Shown here in pieces: positions 1 through 10,146 of a stretch of DNA of 64,000 nucleotides. The DNA is taken from the NCBI GenBank assembly GCA_000597885.1, contig CP004371.1, positions 558,001 through 622,000 of the forward strand, in the 5' to 3' direction. This DNA is from Flammeovirgaceae bacterium 311 (GTDB lineage: Bacteria > Bacteroidota > Bacteroidia > Cytophagales > Cyclobacteriaceae). The translations under genes were made by a program, and so were the position numbers. How positions within the stretch are numbered: position 1 is the stretch's first letter; each line of letters opens with the position of its first letter. The notes beneath the pieces are model-generated. The model worked only from the letters and a program-made list of their open reading frames with translations. It was not told the origin of the DNA and did not search any database.

Positions 1-510
1 AATGACCTGTTATTAATTGGCGAATTGGAGCTGGAAGACGGCGCATTACAAAAGTCCACGGTTAACGTAGTTGAGATTACCAATACGATCATTGAGCAAC
101 TGCATGTAGCATCTAAAAAGAAAAAAGTTGCTATTGTGCAGGACTCGCCTGATCCTGTAGTATTTGCACATGCAGACAGAGAAAAGCTATCCAGGGTAAT
201 TGAAAATTTAGTATCAAATGCCATAAAGTTCACAAACTCCTCTGGCCAGGTAGTAGTATCTGTGAAGGAGGAAGAGGGACATATGCTTTTGCAGGTTGAA
301 GATCAGGGCATTGGTATTCCTGAATCGTTGCAGCCTTCTATCTTCAATAAATTTACAAAAGCCAAGCGAAAGGGTACCGAAGGAGAGCAAACAACAGGAC
401 TGGGACTCTTCATAGCAAAAAGAATTGTGGACATGCATGAAGGAAAAATTTGGCTTAAAAGTGAGGAGAATAGAGGAACTACATTTTATGTGCGCATCCC
501 CTTGCTTTGA
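1..510 (+). CDS. Sensor histidine kinase, C-terminal part (cut by window start)
   Basis: The reading frame is open from base 1, so only the last 169 residues of a larger kinase are present. They form a HATPase_c domain: N box with NLVSNAIKF, G1 box DQGIGIP, G2 box GLGLFIAKRIV and the closing GTTFYVRIP strand. This is the ATP-binding, autophosphorylating half of a two-component sensor. The His-containing dimerisation helix and any sensor domain lie upstream of the window. The Met-like codon near base 25 is an internal TTG and is not taken as a start. No response regulator follows. Family certain; signal and partner unknown. Confidence 0.9.
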   Translation, partial: NDLLLIGELELEDGALQKSTVNVVEITNTIIEQLHVASKKKKVAIVQDSPDPVVFAHADREKLSRVIENLVSNAIKFTNSSGQVVVSVKEEEGHMLLQVEDQGIGIPESLQPSIFNKFTKAKRKGTEGEQTTGLGLFIAKRIVDMHEGKIWLKSEENRGTTFYVRIPLL

Positions 511-930
511 TCAATATTGCCCTTCAACTTACCGTACTCTGCTTTTCCGTGTAAAAAAATCTAATAAATTCATCGGAGCGCAGCCTGATTATTTAGAGTT
601 ACCTGCCTTTTTCTGTTAAATCCCTATATAATTAAAAATGATTTATGCCATGCCCAGGCGGTAGGTTAAATGCAACAAAAAAGAATATCAGCGCATTCCG
701 GTTGTTTACTGTTTAAATACGTTAAACATAAGATAAAGGCAAAACATTATTAAAAATATAAAGACGCATCTCTTAAAGTAGATGCAGGCAATGTTAAAAG
801 GGCAGGGATGCAAAACTTCAACCCCATGTATCTAGCCACTCATTAAATTTCAGCATTTCCTTTTCTGATAAACCTTTCTTGAAAATTCTGGTGTGTAATT
901 GCTCCTATACGTAGTGCCACTCATATTCTT
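511..930. other. Intergenic, no clear gene
   Basis: This is AT-rich sequence. On the minus strand near 825-905 there is a 27-codon open stretch ending in FNEWLDTWG that could be the tail of a lost gene, but it cannot be assigned. No convincing promoter or terminator is seen. Confidence 0.4.
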
Positions 931-2262
931 ATGCCCAAAATCTTAAAAATTATCCTCGTGATCCTCGTTGCCGGCGGTTTACTGCTTATTGCTGGTTGGA
1001 GTAGCTTTCAGGTATACACGCATTCTACCAAACGGGCAGAAATTAAACATGACTATAGCGAAGTCAATAGTATTAGCCATGGGCTATTATCGGTTAATAT
1101 CTGGCGTGATCACCTCACAAATATAGCCATGAACCGAATCAGTGACTTTGAGCTAACTTCCGAGCAGGTAGGTGTCTTAGAACTACAGGTAGGCGGTCTT
1201 TTGAATGCCGGCATCGATAAAGCCGATAGTCTGGTTAATCTAAGGCAAAAAACCATCAAGGGCAAACTGAAAAAATTCGTTGTAAAGGCCGTGGTTAACG
1301 AAGAAGATATCCGTAAAATGGTGCCGGTGTTTTCTGAAACCATCGTGAAGGAAATGCTTAAACCAGAGAATAAGGAATCCTTAAAAGAAATGGTCAGGAG
1401 TAAGATAGGGGAGTACAGCGATATGACTCATGCCAACTCAGCCGAGGCCTTACTGGTAGACTCGCTGTACAATAAGTACCAGGCAGCAGATCTGACGGAT
1501 TTCAATCAGATAACAGCCAGGCAGCTCCACGGCCTGCAGGCGACCACCTATTTTTACACGTATATCATACTGGCCGTTATCCTGGCTTTTCTGCTCCTGT
1601 GGGTGATCCTGAGAAATCAAAAAGCAGTGCAGATACCCCTGTTTACAATCTCTGTATTGCTGGCCCTGGTAATTCTCGCTGCAGGCGTTACAGCGCCTAT
1701 GATCGAGATCGATGCCCGCTTCCAGGAAGTAAATTTCTTATTGGTAGGTGAAAAAATAGCATTCAATGATCAGGTAATTTTCTTCCAGAGCAAAAGCATC
1801 ATAGATGTAGTTCATATTCTTTTAGATACCCGTAAGGTGGATTCTGTACTGGTAGGCATTCTGATTTTAGTGTTTAGTGTAGTCTTTCCGGTAGCTAAAT
1901 TACTCTCTACCCAAATTTACCTCGCCGGTGGAGAGCGTACGCGTAATTACAGTCTGCTGCGTTTTTTTGCATTCAAATCAAGCAAATGGAGCATGGCGGA
2001 TGTATACGTAATCGCTGTGTTTATGGCCTATGTAGGCTTTCAGGGAATCCTGGATAACCAGCTTTCAAACTTAAATGTAGATTCCGAATCGCTGTTGAGT
2101 ATATCAACCAATAACACATCGCTGCAGCCTGGGTATATCCTTTTTATAGCTTTTGTTCTGTTTAGTTTGCTCCTGTCGCTGATCCTCAAAAAGATAACAA
2201 CCGCCACTGTAAATAAAGCAGTCCCTGCCGAGAAGGAGTTACCGTTTGCTATTCCGGCTTAA
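931..2262 (+). CDS. PqiA-like integral membrane protein
   Basis: 443 residues. One N-terminal membrane segment (about 5-25) is followed by a soluble charged region (about 30-205) and at least four further hydrophobic segments (about 208-228, 235-255, 308-330, 360-380, 403-425). The second half resembles paraquat-inducible protein A: SVVFPVAKLL, then FKSSKWSMADVYVIAVFMAY, the usual layout of the PqiA repeat. PqiA proteins are inner-membrane partners of MCE-type lipid transport systems and respond to envelope stress. No MCE gene lies beside it here, and only one PqiA-type repeat is visible rather than the usual two. Start ATG at 931. The gene stands alone, facing a convergent kinase. Family call moderate. 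Confidence 0.65.
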   Translation: MPKILKIILVILVAGGLLLIAGWSSFQVYTHSTKRAEIKHDYSEVNSISHGLLSVNIWRDHLTNIAMNRISDFELTSEQVGVLELQVGGLLNAGIDKADSLVNLRQKTIKGKLKKFVVKAVVNEEDIRKMVPVFSETIVKEMLKPENKESLKEMVRSKIGEYSDMTHANSAEALLVDSLYNKYQAADLTDFNQITARQLHGLQATTYFYTYIILAVILAFLLLWVILRNQKAVQIPLFTISVLLALVILAAGVTAPMIEIDARFQEVNFLLVGEKIAFNDQVIFFQSKSIIDVVHILLDTRKVDSVLVGILILVFSVVFPVAKLLSTQIYLAGGERTRNYSLLRFFAFKSSKWSMADVYVIAVFMAYVGFQGILDNQLSNLNVDSESLLSISTNNTSLQPGYILFIAFVLFSLLLSLILKKITTATVNKAVPAEKELPFAIPA

Positions 2263-2336
2263 AAGAATTGTTGCTTACATCGCTACTGAGCCTGGGCACA
2301 GTGCGCACCTTTAGTGGCTGTTTGAGCATCAGACTT

Positions 2337-2407
2337 CCCCCGTTACATTTCTACCGGGGGCATTTCAGAGGTTTTGCAGGAGCAGGAAAGGGGGCGGTCT
2401 ACCCCCT
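2337..2407. terminator. Possible bidirectional terminator hairpins
   Basis: Two short GC hairpins lie between convergent genes: 2337-2342 with 2355-2360, and 2389-2394 with 2402-2407 (each 6 bp). T runs are weak, so function is uncertain. Confidence 0.3.
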
Positions 2408-2454
2408 GAGCTTTATTACCTCTAAATTTTGTATAGCCTCCGTGTGCAGCAGCG

Positions 2455-3615
2455 TTATTGGCCTTTTTCACTTTTTAGTTTCAGGCTAATATCGAAAGTT
2501 GAGCCTTCACCAGGGCTGCTGCTTACTAAAATCTGCCCCCCTTCATTCTCTACAATTTTCTTCACCAGGTACAAACCGATACCTGTTCCTTCTATTTCTT
2601 TTTCAAGGCGGGTATAAGGTATGAAAATGAGATCCTGCTGATCCTTTGCAATACCCCGGCCGTTATCTGAAACAGAAATGTGCAGCTTTCCTTCTTTAAT
2701 ACTTGTTTTGATCTTTATTTCCGGCAGTTTACCAGGGATATGGTATTTGATGGCATTACTCATCAGGTTGTATAAAATACTTCTGAGGTTTTTACGTGAG
2801 AATTCCATTTCAGACACCTGAATATCATAGCTGATCTTTGCTCCGCTTTCAATAATTTTACTTTTGATCATCAGTTCAACCTCACGAAGGATGTTTTCAA
2901 AGTAAACTGTTTCTACATGCTCTTTGAAATTCTGTTCAATCTTAACAATCTCAGAAAGCTCATTAATGATATCTCTCATTGAGCGGACAGATTTGTCGAG
3001 CAGCTCTGCAATAAATTTTTGCCTTTTGGTGTCTTCACCCTTTTTTTCCGCTAACTCTTCCGAGGACTTGATCAGGTGCTGAACAAGACCTTCAATATTG
3101 GCAAGGGGACCTTTGAGATCATGCGATACTGAATAGATGAAGGTTTCATGGGAGGCATTTAAATGCTCCAGCTCCTTTAAAACTTTCATACGATCGGTGA
3201 TATCCACAAAGGTAATGATTACCCCATTGGTCCTGTTTTCCTTCTTAACCAGATAAGGGATAATGTTCATCTGGAACCAGCGCATATCGCTGGTCTGTAT
3301 CTCTTTTTCGAAAATCTGCTCACTCTGAATTACTTCCTGGATGTTTTCTATGATGGTCGAATACCGGATATTATCAATCATTTCTTCCACAGGCCTGCCA
3401 ATATGGGATTCGTCAAAGCTAAATTGCTTCATGGCAGGAGGGGTGAACTTGCGCAATATCAGATTTGAATCTACAAAGAGTTGGGGAATGAAGGTATTCC
3501 TGAAGTAATTTTCCAGCTCATCATTCAGTTCGATGAGTTCTTTTATCTTCCGGACATCTTTTCTTCCTGTCTGTGGCTTTTCCATAGTAGAAAGTTCATT
3601 TGATTTTGACTTCAT
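2455..3615 (-). CDS. PAS-domain sensor histidine kinase
   Basis: About 386 residues. A PAS domain (roughly 40-150, of the type found in CheB/CheR fusion proteins) is followed by a HisKA helix with SVSHDLKGPL (phospho-acceptor His about 165) and a HATPase_c domain with NLMSNAIKY, DNGRGIA and GTGIGLYLVKKI. No membrane segment, so a cytosolic sensor. I chose ATG at 3615; the frame extends seven codons to a TTG, which looks less likely. No receiver or response-regulator gene is adjacent. It belongs to the same kinase sub-family as the genes at 4546 and 7861 (similar SHDL region and HATPase). Ligand unknown. Confidence 0.9.
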   Translation of the reverse strand: MKSKSNELSTMEKPQTGRKDVRKIKELIELNDELENYFRNTFIPQLFVDSNLILRKFTPPAMKQFSFDESHIGRPVEEMIDNIRYSTIIENIQEVIQSEQIFEKEIQTSDMRWFQMNIIPYLVKKENRTNGVIITFVDITDRMKVLKELEHLNASHETFIYSVSHDLKGPLANIEGLVQHLIKSSEELAEKKGEDTKRQKFIAELLDKSVRSMRDIINELSEIVKIEQNFKEHVETVYFENILREVELMIKSKIIESGAKISYDIQVSEMEFSRKNLRSILYNLMSNAIKYHIPGKLPEIKIKTSIKEGKLHISVSDNGRGIAKDQQDLIFIPYTRLEKEIEGTGIGLYLVKKIVENEGGQILVSSSPGEGSTFDISLKLKSEKGQ

Positions 3616-3862
3616 AGTATAAATTCTATTGAACAATCACTATCAAAACTTAAACAAGTAAAAGTAAAAATCATATATGATAATTATTATAATGGTATGG
3701 GCACTGGGTTCAGGCACAAAGTTGGCGAAAATAGAACGGACAGCCTATTTAAGGAGTAACTGATTCTTCTCTATAATGATCTTTGTAAACCTGTAAATCA
3801 ATTTAGTCATAGTTGTCAACCAGTTGCAAGGCTGCTAAACCCACAGTGGGGAGGGCTTCCGC

Positions 3863-4300
3863 CTATTCGAAGGAGATTGTTGAAGGATTGAAACAAATTT
3901 CTTTTTCTGTTACCTCCAGGTATTCTCCCAGGGCCCCGCCCGTAAAGGGAGGCACAGAGTTTTAGGTTTTTTGAATTACAATCAATCCATCCATAGTCGT
4001 AGTGATGGTTCCAGGCATCTAGCCGAATTTTTAAAAGAACTTTAATGCCAATCCCATTACCCTTCCATGCTTCAGCAAGAACCAAAGAATGCACATACTT
4101 TGCTTTGTCATTCCTTTCTCCCCGGTACAGTTAATCCTATTCCGGTATCCTCATCATTCACATAACTTCACTACCAGCAATTTCAATAAATAAAAATTCC
4201 CAGTATAAGACGCTCCCTTCCACCAGTTACTTTTTCTGGGGAGGATATTTCCAGTACTGCCAATGATCTGTCTGCTTCCTGGCAAATTGTATATTTTTTC
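3863..4300 (-). pseudogene. Decayed GNAT-family N-acetyltransferase
   Basis: On the minus strand a GNAT-like protein can be read through several stop codons: a segment ending in FLFIEIAG, then YRGERNDKAKYVHSLVL, the acetyl-CoA loop region WKGNGIGIKVLLK and the motif-B region WIDCNSKNLKLCASLY. There the frame breaks at a GC-rich hairpin (3931-3941) and resumes in another frame as GEYLEVTEKEICF, ending with a stop at 3863-3865. At least four in-frame stops lie upstream of the acetyl-CoA loop. The upstream limit near 4300 is approximate. The repeated failure of one consistent protein reading supports a dead gene. Substrate cannot be guessed. Confidence 0.6.
3931..3941. repeat. GC mini-hairpin insert (candidate)
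   Basis: GGGC-CCC-GCCC hairpin at the exact point where the GNAT pseudogene changes frame. Its composition is like the inserts at 54477 and 16710. Inference from position and composition only. Confidence 0.4.
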
Positions 4301-4545
4301 CATATCTGTCTCAGCAACTCTATCTCAAATCATAATTCAAAATTCAATTCCTGATACGGTAACCTGAAAGATAGGCAAAGTCATTCAGAGAGTGATCTAA
4401 TGCTATATTCGTCAAACGTCTATTAGAAAATTAAATGAGGTAACTTTAGGCACAAAAACAACAAAGTATTAGGGTATGAGAATTGTTCATTTGCATTTAC
4501 AGTAAAGCTTCTGTACCCTTGCCACTAAAACATTCTTTTCGCTAC

Positions 4546-7521
4546 ATGATGCAGTCAATAAATAACTTTTCGCTTCCTGACAGGGAATTTCCCAACCTGA
4601 AAAGATATGGCGCCTATCTTTTAGAGCATCACTTACAGGAAGCAGCAGAAGTTAACATTGCACTGGCAAGGCAGACAGAGTTGCCCCTTTTAGAGTTATT
4701 CGCTCACCTTAGTGAGCAGGAGTTTCTTTCGCTTGTAAAAGAGAGTCTTGAAACTTTCTTTCATCAACTTACAGAGCAAACAGCGCTGGAGCATGCAAAA
4801 GATACCTTGCTAAAATGGAGAAAAGATACGCTACCTAATATCCCCAGAAGTGGAGTAGCTACAGCTGATTTAGTTTTGGTCTATCATGTTCGAAAACAAC
4901 TTCTGCTAGGCTTCATAGATCGCTATACGAGTGATGTAACAGAGGCTTTAGCCATTGCCAGGGAGCTTGATCTTTTTTATGCCCTTGTAGAACAGTTTGC
5001 CTTCAGCTTGTATGTAAATCTAAAGGAAGAAGAACAAGGTGTTGTGTTGCTGGAACTGCAGGAAAAGAACAATGACCTGGCAACTGCTCTGGAAGAATTG
5101 CAGGCGGCTGAAGAGCAGCTGATAGAAAATAATCATGAACTGGAAGGAAGAGTGATGGAGCGTACCGGTGCCCTTGCTGCCAGTGAACAACAGTTGCGAA
5201 CCATTACGGATGCACTTCCAGGGCTCATCACCTATATCGATCGGGAAGAAAGATACCGCTTCATCAATAAAACATTCGAGGATTGGTTCGGTATTCCACG
5301 CGCCCGGGCCATAGGGAAAAAGCTGGCAGAGGTACTTACGTTCCACTTAGGAGAAACAAGGGGTGCAGCAGCCTATGATCATATCAAAGCCTATATCAGG
5401 CGTGCACTCGCGGGAGAACAGCTGCAATATGTTTCCACCCATATCACCAAAGAGGGAGAGCCAAAGCATGTGCTGGTAAACTACGTACCCCAGATAGTGG
5501 AGGGGCAGGTTTTAGGGTATTATGCCTTGTTTACAGATATAAATGAGCGTGTAGAAGCAGAACTGGCTCTTAAGCAAAGTGAAGCCCGCTTTAGCAACAT
5601 CTTTAACCAAAGTTCTGTAGGGATGGCCGAGGTTGATCTATCAGGCAGGTTTGTTCTGGTTAATGATCGCTACTGCCAGCTGGTAGGACGCAGCAGGGAA
5701 GAGTTGTACCAGATCCGCATGCAGGACATCAGCCATGAGGGAGATCTACCCCAGAACATGTCACTATTCCGGAAAGCTATAGAGACAGGCACTCCTTTTT
5801 CCATTGAAAAGCGTTATACCAGGGCTGATAAATCGCAGGTATGGGTAAGAAACAATGTTTCTATTGTTAAAGACCAACAAAACCAGCCTGTATCGGTTGT
5901 TGCTGTCTGTCAGGACATTACACAGAAAAAGATAGCTGAACAAGCCTTGCAGGAGAGCAAGGACCTTTTCCAGACTTTTGCAGATAATATTCAAAGCCTG
6001 GCCTGGATGTCTGATCATACCGGCCAAATATTATGGTATAACCAGCGCTGGTATGATTATACAGGTACTTCCTATGAAGAGATGGTGCACCAGGGATGGT
6101 TAAAATTCCTACACCCTGATCATACCAACAGAGTAGTTGCTCATGTAAAATCAGCCAGGGAGAAGAAAGAAAACTGGGAGCTAACATTTCCTTTGAGAAG
6201 CGCTGATGGTGAATGGTGCTGGTTTCTGGCTCGTGCCTTTGCCATCAAAGATGCAGAGGGTAATCTAATTCGCTGGATCGGAACCAGTACCGATATAACA
6301 GGACAGGTAAAAGCCCAGGAGCAGCTGCAAAAAGCCAATGAAGAGATTGTGGATCTGTTACAGCGGGAGACCGATGCCTTAGAGGAGGCCCAGCAGCAAA
6401 AGGAAAGGTTACATAATCTTTTTATGCAGGCACCTTCTTTACTCTGTATCAACCGGGGCGAAGATTTTATCTATGAGCTGGCTAATCCCAGCTATTTAGA
6501 AGTATTCATGGTGGATTCTTCCATCATCGGCAGAGCTGCATTGGATGTTTTTCCAGATGCTGATCCTGCTATTGTGCAAATCTATACCAATGTATTCGAG
6601 ACCGGAAAGCGGTTTGTAGGCAAAGAACTGTCTATAACTGGCGACTGGAAACGCAATAATAGTCCCTATACGCGTTACTTCAACCTGATTTATGAACCCA
6701 TACGGGAGCTGGATGGCACGGTAAGCGGGATTGTGACCTTTGGTTATGAAGTATCCGAGCATGTCAGTGCCAGGCAGGAGCTGGAGAAGAATGCCATACT
6801 GATGCAGGAAATGAACCAGGAATTAAATCAAAAGTATTTGGAGCTAAGCCGGATTAATAACGACCTGGATAATTTTATTTACACTGCCTCTCATGATTTA
6901 AGAAGCCCTCTCATCAACCTGGAAGGTTTACTGCTGGCCTTAAACAAACATTTAAAAGGTTCAATCACACCCCAGGCAACAACTGTACTCCATTTAGCAA
7001 ATGCTTCAATAGAAAAGCTGAAAAGGACCATCAAAGATCTTACTGAAATTACCAAGGCCCAAAAGGGATTAGATGATGTGCGGGAAGCAGTATCCTTCAA
7101 AGAAATCCTGGAAGATATTAAATCAGATCTGCCGGAAGATTTCAACAGCCTTGCTTCTTTTGTCAGGGAGGATTTTCAAGTTGATTCTGTCCTTTATTCC
7201 AGGGCAGGTTTAAGAACTATTCTTTATAACTTATTATCCAACGCCATTAAGTATAAATCAGTGGCCAGGCCTTTAGAGATTCGCATCAGCACCTCTAAGG
7301 AGGATAAGTATATCATCTTGACTGTAGAAGATAATGGGCTTGGGATTCCTGAACAACAGCTCCCGAAGCTTTTCACCATGTTCACCCGACTACATACCCA
7401 TGTAGAAGGTACAGGCATTGGCCTTTATACGATAAAGCGTGTTATAGAAAACAATGGAGGGAAGATAGAGGTTAACAGCCAGCTGGATAAAGGCAGTGTT
7501 TTCAAAGTATACATGGTTTAG
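4546..7521 (+). CDS. Multi-PAS sensor histidine kinase with RsbR-like N-terminus
   Basis: 991 residues from ATG 4546; the frame extends upstream to a TTG at 4483, which I did not use because two ATGs follow. An alpha-helical N-terminal domain (about 1-165) resembles the RsbR/RsbT-antagonist or globin-like sensor fold. A coiled coil follows (about 170-212), then four PAS domains (about 215-340, 346-465, 473-595, 621-745), HisKA with FIYTASHDLRSPL (His about 783) and HATPase_c with NLLSNAIKY, DNGLGIP and GTGIGLYTIKRVI. No membrane segments, so a cytosolic sensor. No response regulator is adjacent. The kinase core is very similar to that at 7861, suggesting gene duplication. The N-domain assignment is tentative. 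Confidence 0.9.
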   Translation: MMQSINNFSLPDREFPNLKRYGAYLLEHHLQEAAEVNIALARQTELPLLELFAHLSEQEFLSLVKESLETFFHQLTEQTALEHAKDTLLKWRKDTLPNIPRSGVATADLVLVYHVRKQLLLGFIDRYTSDVTEALAIARELDLFYALVEQFAFSLYVNLKEEEQGVVLLELQEKNNDLATALEELQAAEEQLIENNHELEGRVMERTGALAASEQQLRTITDALPGLITYIDREERYRFINKTFEDWFGIPRARAIGKKLAEVLTFHLGETRGAAAYDHIKAYIRRALAGEQLQYVSTHITKEGEPKHVLVNYVPQIVEGQVLGYYALFTDINERVEAELALKQSEARFSNIFNQSSVGMAEVDLSGRFVLVNDRYCQLVGRSREELYQIRMQDISHEGDLPQNMSLFRKAIETGTPFSIEKRYTRADKSQVWVRNNVSIVKDQQNQPVSVVAVCQDITQKKIAEQALQESKDLFQTFADNIQSLAWMSDHTGQILWYNQRWYDYTGTSYEEMVHQGWLKFLHPDHTNRVVAHVKSAREKKENWELTFPLRSADGEWCWFLARAFAIKDAEGNLIRWIGTSTDITGQVKAQEQLQKANEEIVDLLQRETDALEEAQQQKERLHNLFMQAPSLLCINRGEDFIYELANPSYLEVFMVDSSIIGRAALDVFPDADPAIVQIYTNVFETGKRFVGKELSITGDWKRNNSPYTRYFNLIYEPIRELDGTVSGIVTFGYEVSEHVSARQELEKNAILMQEMNQELNQKYLELSRINNDLDNFIYTASHDLRSPLINLEGLLLALNKHLKGSITPQATTVLHLANASIEKLKRTIKDLTEITKAQKGLDDVREAVSFKEILEDIKSDLPEDFNSLASFVREDFQVDSVLYSRAGLRTILYNLLSNAIKYKSVARPLEIRISTSKEDKYIILTVEDNGLGIPEQQLPKLFTMFTRLHTHVEGTGIGLYTIKRVIENNGGKIEVNSQLDKGSVFKVYMV

Positions 7522-7860
7522 TAGAGCTGGAGTAGGAAAAATAAGTTTTAGAGAGTTACCTACTATGCGCCTGGTGCTACAAAACGAACAAATAAGGCAG
7601 CACTTCTCAGTATGGGTCAGCCGGTTAAACGTAAATCAAAACCACTGCTTCTAGATCTACAATACAGCCATATTACGGATAAAACAAGGTAAGTCTTGCA
7701 AGACCATTTTAATCTATGGTTGGGAAAAGGAAAACCAGTTCGCCTTAAATTGTAATAGACTTAGCTTTGAACCCATCACCGGATAGTGTCCGTTTTTTAT
7801 CTTAGCCTATGAAGACTATATTGTCATAAATAGTAGATGCATTGCTGTTAAAGTTAAGCC
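7522..7860. other. Intergenic between two paralogous kinases
   Basis: 339 bases without a gene. A TAnnTTTG box lies at 7762. No terminator hairpin with a T run was found after the first kinase. Confidence 0.5.
7762..7769 (+). promoter_or_regulatory. Candidate Bacteroidota -7 box (TAGCTTTG)
   Basis: Perfect match to the TAnnTTTG consensus, about 92 bases before the kinase at 7861. No clear -33 TTG at the expected spacing, so tentative. Confidence 0.3.
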
Positions 7861-9435
7861 ATGAATAAAAAGAAATCACCTTCTGATAATGCTGGCATTT
7901 CTCAGAATGATTTGTCCGCCTCCAATGCAAACCTACTGATCCTGCAGGAAGACGAAGCTACCTATAAAATGTTGGTAGACAGTATTAAGGATTATGCAAT
8001 TTTTATGCTGGACGCCCGGGGCTATATCGTGACCTGGAATATTGGTGCTCAACGTCTCAAAGGCTATCACAAGGATGAAATCATCAACAAGCATTTTTCT
8101 ATCTTTTATCCGGAAGAAGCACTCCAGAGAAACCATCCTGCTTTCGAACTTGAGGTAGCTTCTAGTGAAGGCAGATTCGAAGAAGAGGGATGGCGGGTAC
8201 GAAAGGACGGCTCCCTGTTTTGGGCCAACGTTGTTATTTCTGCTGTTTATAGCACGGACAGGCATCTGATTGGTTTTTCTAAAGTAACCAGGGACCTGAC
8301 CGATCGAAAACTCCTTCAAGTCCGTTTGCTAAAGATCAACGAAGAACTTAGGGAAAGCGAAGAAAGAGCTCACCTGCTCATTGATAGCGTTAAAGACTAT
8401 GCTATCTTCCTGCTTAGCCCGGATGGCCATATTGCCACCTGGAACGAAGGAGCTAAGCGCATAAAAGGATATGAAGCCAGTGAGATTATTGGTTGCCACT
8501 TTTCTAAATTTTATCCTCAGGAAACCAGTGCTGCTGAATATCCAAAGTTTGAGCTTACCAAAGCACTTGAGCATGGGAGATTTGAGGACGAAGGCTGGCG
8601 TTTGAAAAAAGACGGCTCACTGTTCTGGGCAAATGTTGTTATTACCCCCATCTACAATAAGGAAAATCAGCACATTGGTTTCACTAAAATTACAAGGGAT
8701 CTGAGTGAGCGTGTACGCAATGAAAATCTCATGAAGAAGAACGTGGAATTACACCGGCTTAATACCGATCTTGATAATTTCATTTATACAGCCTCTCACG
8801 ATCTTAAGACACCCATTTCTAACCTGGAAGGGCTAATAACTCTCTTAGCCGCTAAAGTAGGCCCAAAATTGGATAGTACGGAAGGTAAATACATAGAGCT
8901 GATGGCAACATCAATTCAGAAGTTGAATGAGACAATCCTTAGTCTGGTTGAAGTAACAAAAGTTCAAAAAGACCTTGACAAGAAAAACGAAGCTGTTTCT
9001 GTTAAGGCAGTTTTAGAGGATGTAAAAGAAGAAATTGCCGAAATGATAACTCGATTACAGGTAGATATCCGGGAGTCTCTTGAGATTGAAAAAATCGTCA
9101 TTGCCAGGGCAAATTTGAAAAGCATCCTTTACAACCTGTTGAGTAACGCTATCAAATATCATTCTCCAAACAGGCAGCCCATTATCAAAATCAGGACAAT
9201 GGTTGTAGGGTCCAGCATTGTCTTAAGCATCAAAGACAATGGTTTAGGTCTCACAAAGACACAGCAGGCCAGATTGTTCAGCATGTTCAAGCGCTTTCAT
9301 AGTCATGTAGAAGGGACTGGCGTTGGATTATACATTGTCAAAAGAATCATGGATAATCTAAATGGCAAAATAGAAGTGACAAGTAAATTAGATGTGGGTA
9401 CAGAGTTTAAATTGTATTTCAGAAAGGATGCTTAA
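7861..9435 (+). CDS. Double-PAS sensor histidine kinase
   Basis: 524 residues. Two PAS/PAC units (about 38-150 and 165-280) are near copies of each other: both carry DYAIF, a TWN-G-A-R-KGY segment, FYPEE or FYPQE, GRFE-EGWR-KDGSLFWANVVI and a closing TRDL. HisKA has FIYTASHDLKTPI (His about 313), then HATPase_c with NLLSNAIKY, DNGLGL and GTGVGLYIVKRIM. Cytosolic, no membrane segments. The internal PAS repeat points to a recent intragenic duplication. Start ATG at 7861. The kinase core matches the gene at 4546 and the broken copy at 27867. No response regulator beside it; signal unknown. Confidence 0.92.
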   Translation: MNKKKSPSDNAGISQNDLSASNANLLILQEDEATYKMLVDSIKDYAIFMLDARGYIVTWNIGAQRLKGYHKDEIINKHFSIFYPEEALQRNHPAFELEVASSEGRFEEEGWRVRKDGSLFWANVVISAVYSTDRHLIGFSKVTRDLTDRKLLQVRLLKINEELRESEERAHLLIDSVKDYAIFLLSPDGHIATWNEGAKRIKGYEASEIIGCHFSKFYPQETSAAEYPKFELTKALEHGRFEDEGWRLKKDGSLFWANVVITPIYNKENQHIGFTKITRDLSERVRNENLMKKNVELHRLNTDLDNFIYTASHDLKTPISNLEGLITLLAAKVGPKLDSTEGKYIELMATSIQKLNETILSLVEVTKVQKDLDKKNEAVSVKAVLEDVKEEIAEMITRLQVDIRESLEIEKIVIARANLKSILYNLLSNAIKYHSPNRQPIIKIRTMVVGSSIVLSIKDNGLGLTKTQQARLFSMFKRFHSHVEGTGVGLYIVKRIMDNLNGKIEVTSKLDVGTEFKLYFRKDA

Positions 9436-10146
9436 GTAAAGAATGAGTTCAAAAGCAAAATTGAATAGGATGATTTTTTCGATACCAGCTAATTTTCTCA
9501 AGCTCTCAGTTCCTGCACTATACATTGATCATAACTAGAAGCTATCTTGTAATTGAAATCAACACCCAAGACTTATCGCGAGGATAATCAGTTTATGAAT
9601 AGCATTTCAGCCCTCCCTGCAGAAAAGTATTGATATTTATTTTACACAGCAATATTATTGAGCACCATGAATAAGTACGATTCCCTCACAGGTAAAGCAA
9701 TTTAAGCTTACTACCGTAGGCCATTGGTGTTCAGGTAAACTAGCCAACAAGGTAGTAATTGCTATGACCATTGCCAGTAATCCTCTTGGTAGGCAGGAGA
9801 TAACCCTGGAGGGTCATTATACTACCATTAGGCCGCCAGCATTGCTGCTCTAGCTTAAAGTATCCTGGTGCTTTTGCGGCTGTTTACATGATGCTTATTT
9901 TATGTATGTCGTCTTCATACAAGTGAGCGCTCCTTCGCTTACTTAATTTTGTATCCATAATTTAACTGTTTCCTGATTCAACTTAATCAGCAGGCCGGCT
10001 ATTGTTCTGCTACCTAAGCACCTGGCAGCAAAAGATCCAGGGAAGCTAACTTTTGGTAATACAATATTCATCCAATGACAATAACATATAATATGGATAC
10101 GCAACTGAACAACAAAAAAATCATTTCCTTTCTGCAGGAGAAGGCT
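9436..10146. other. Long intergenic region
   Basis: About 700 bases without a recognisable gene. It holds an imperfect 9-bp hairpin near 9920-9943 and a TAATTTTG box at 9944-9951 that could serve the lipoprotein gene. The frame of that gene is open from 10075 but I place the start at 10147. Confidence 0.4.
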
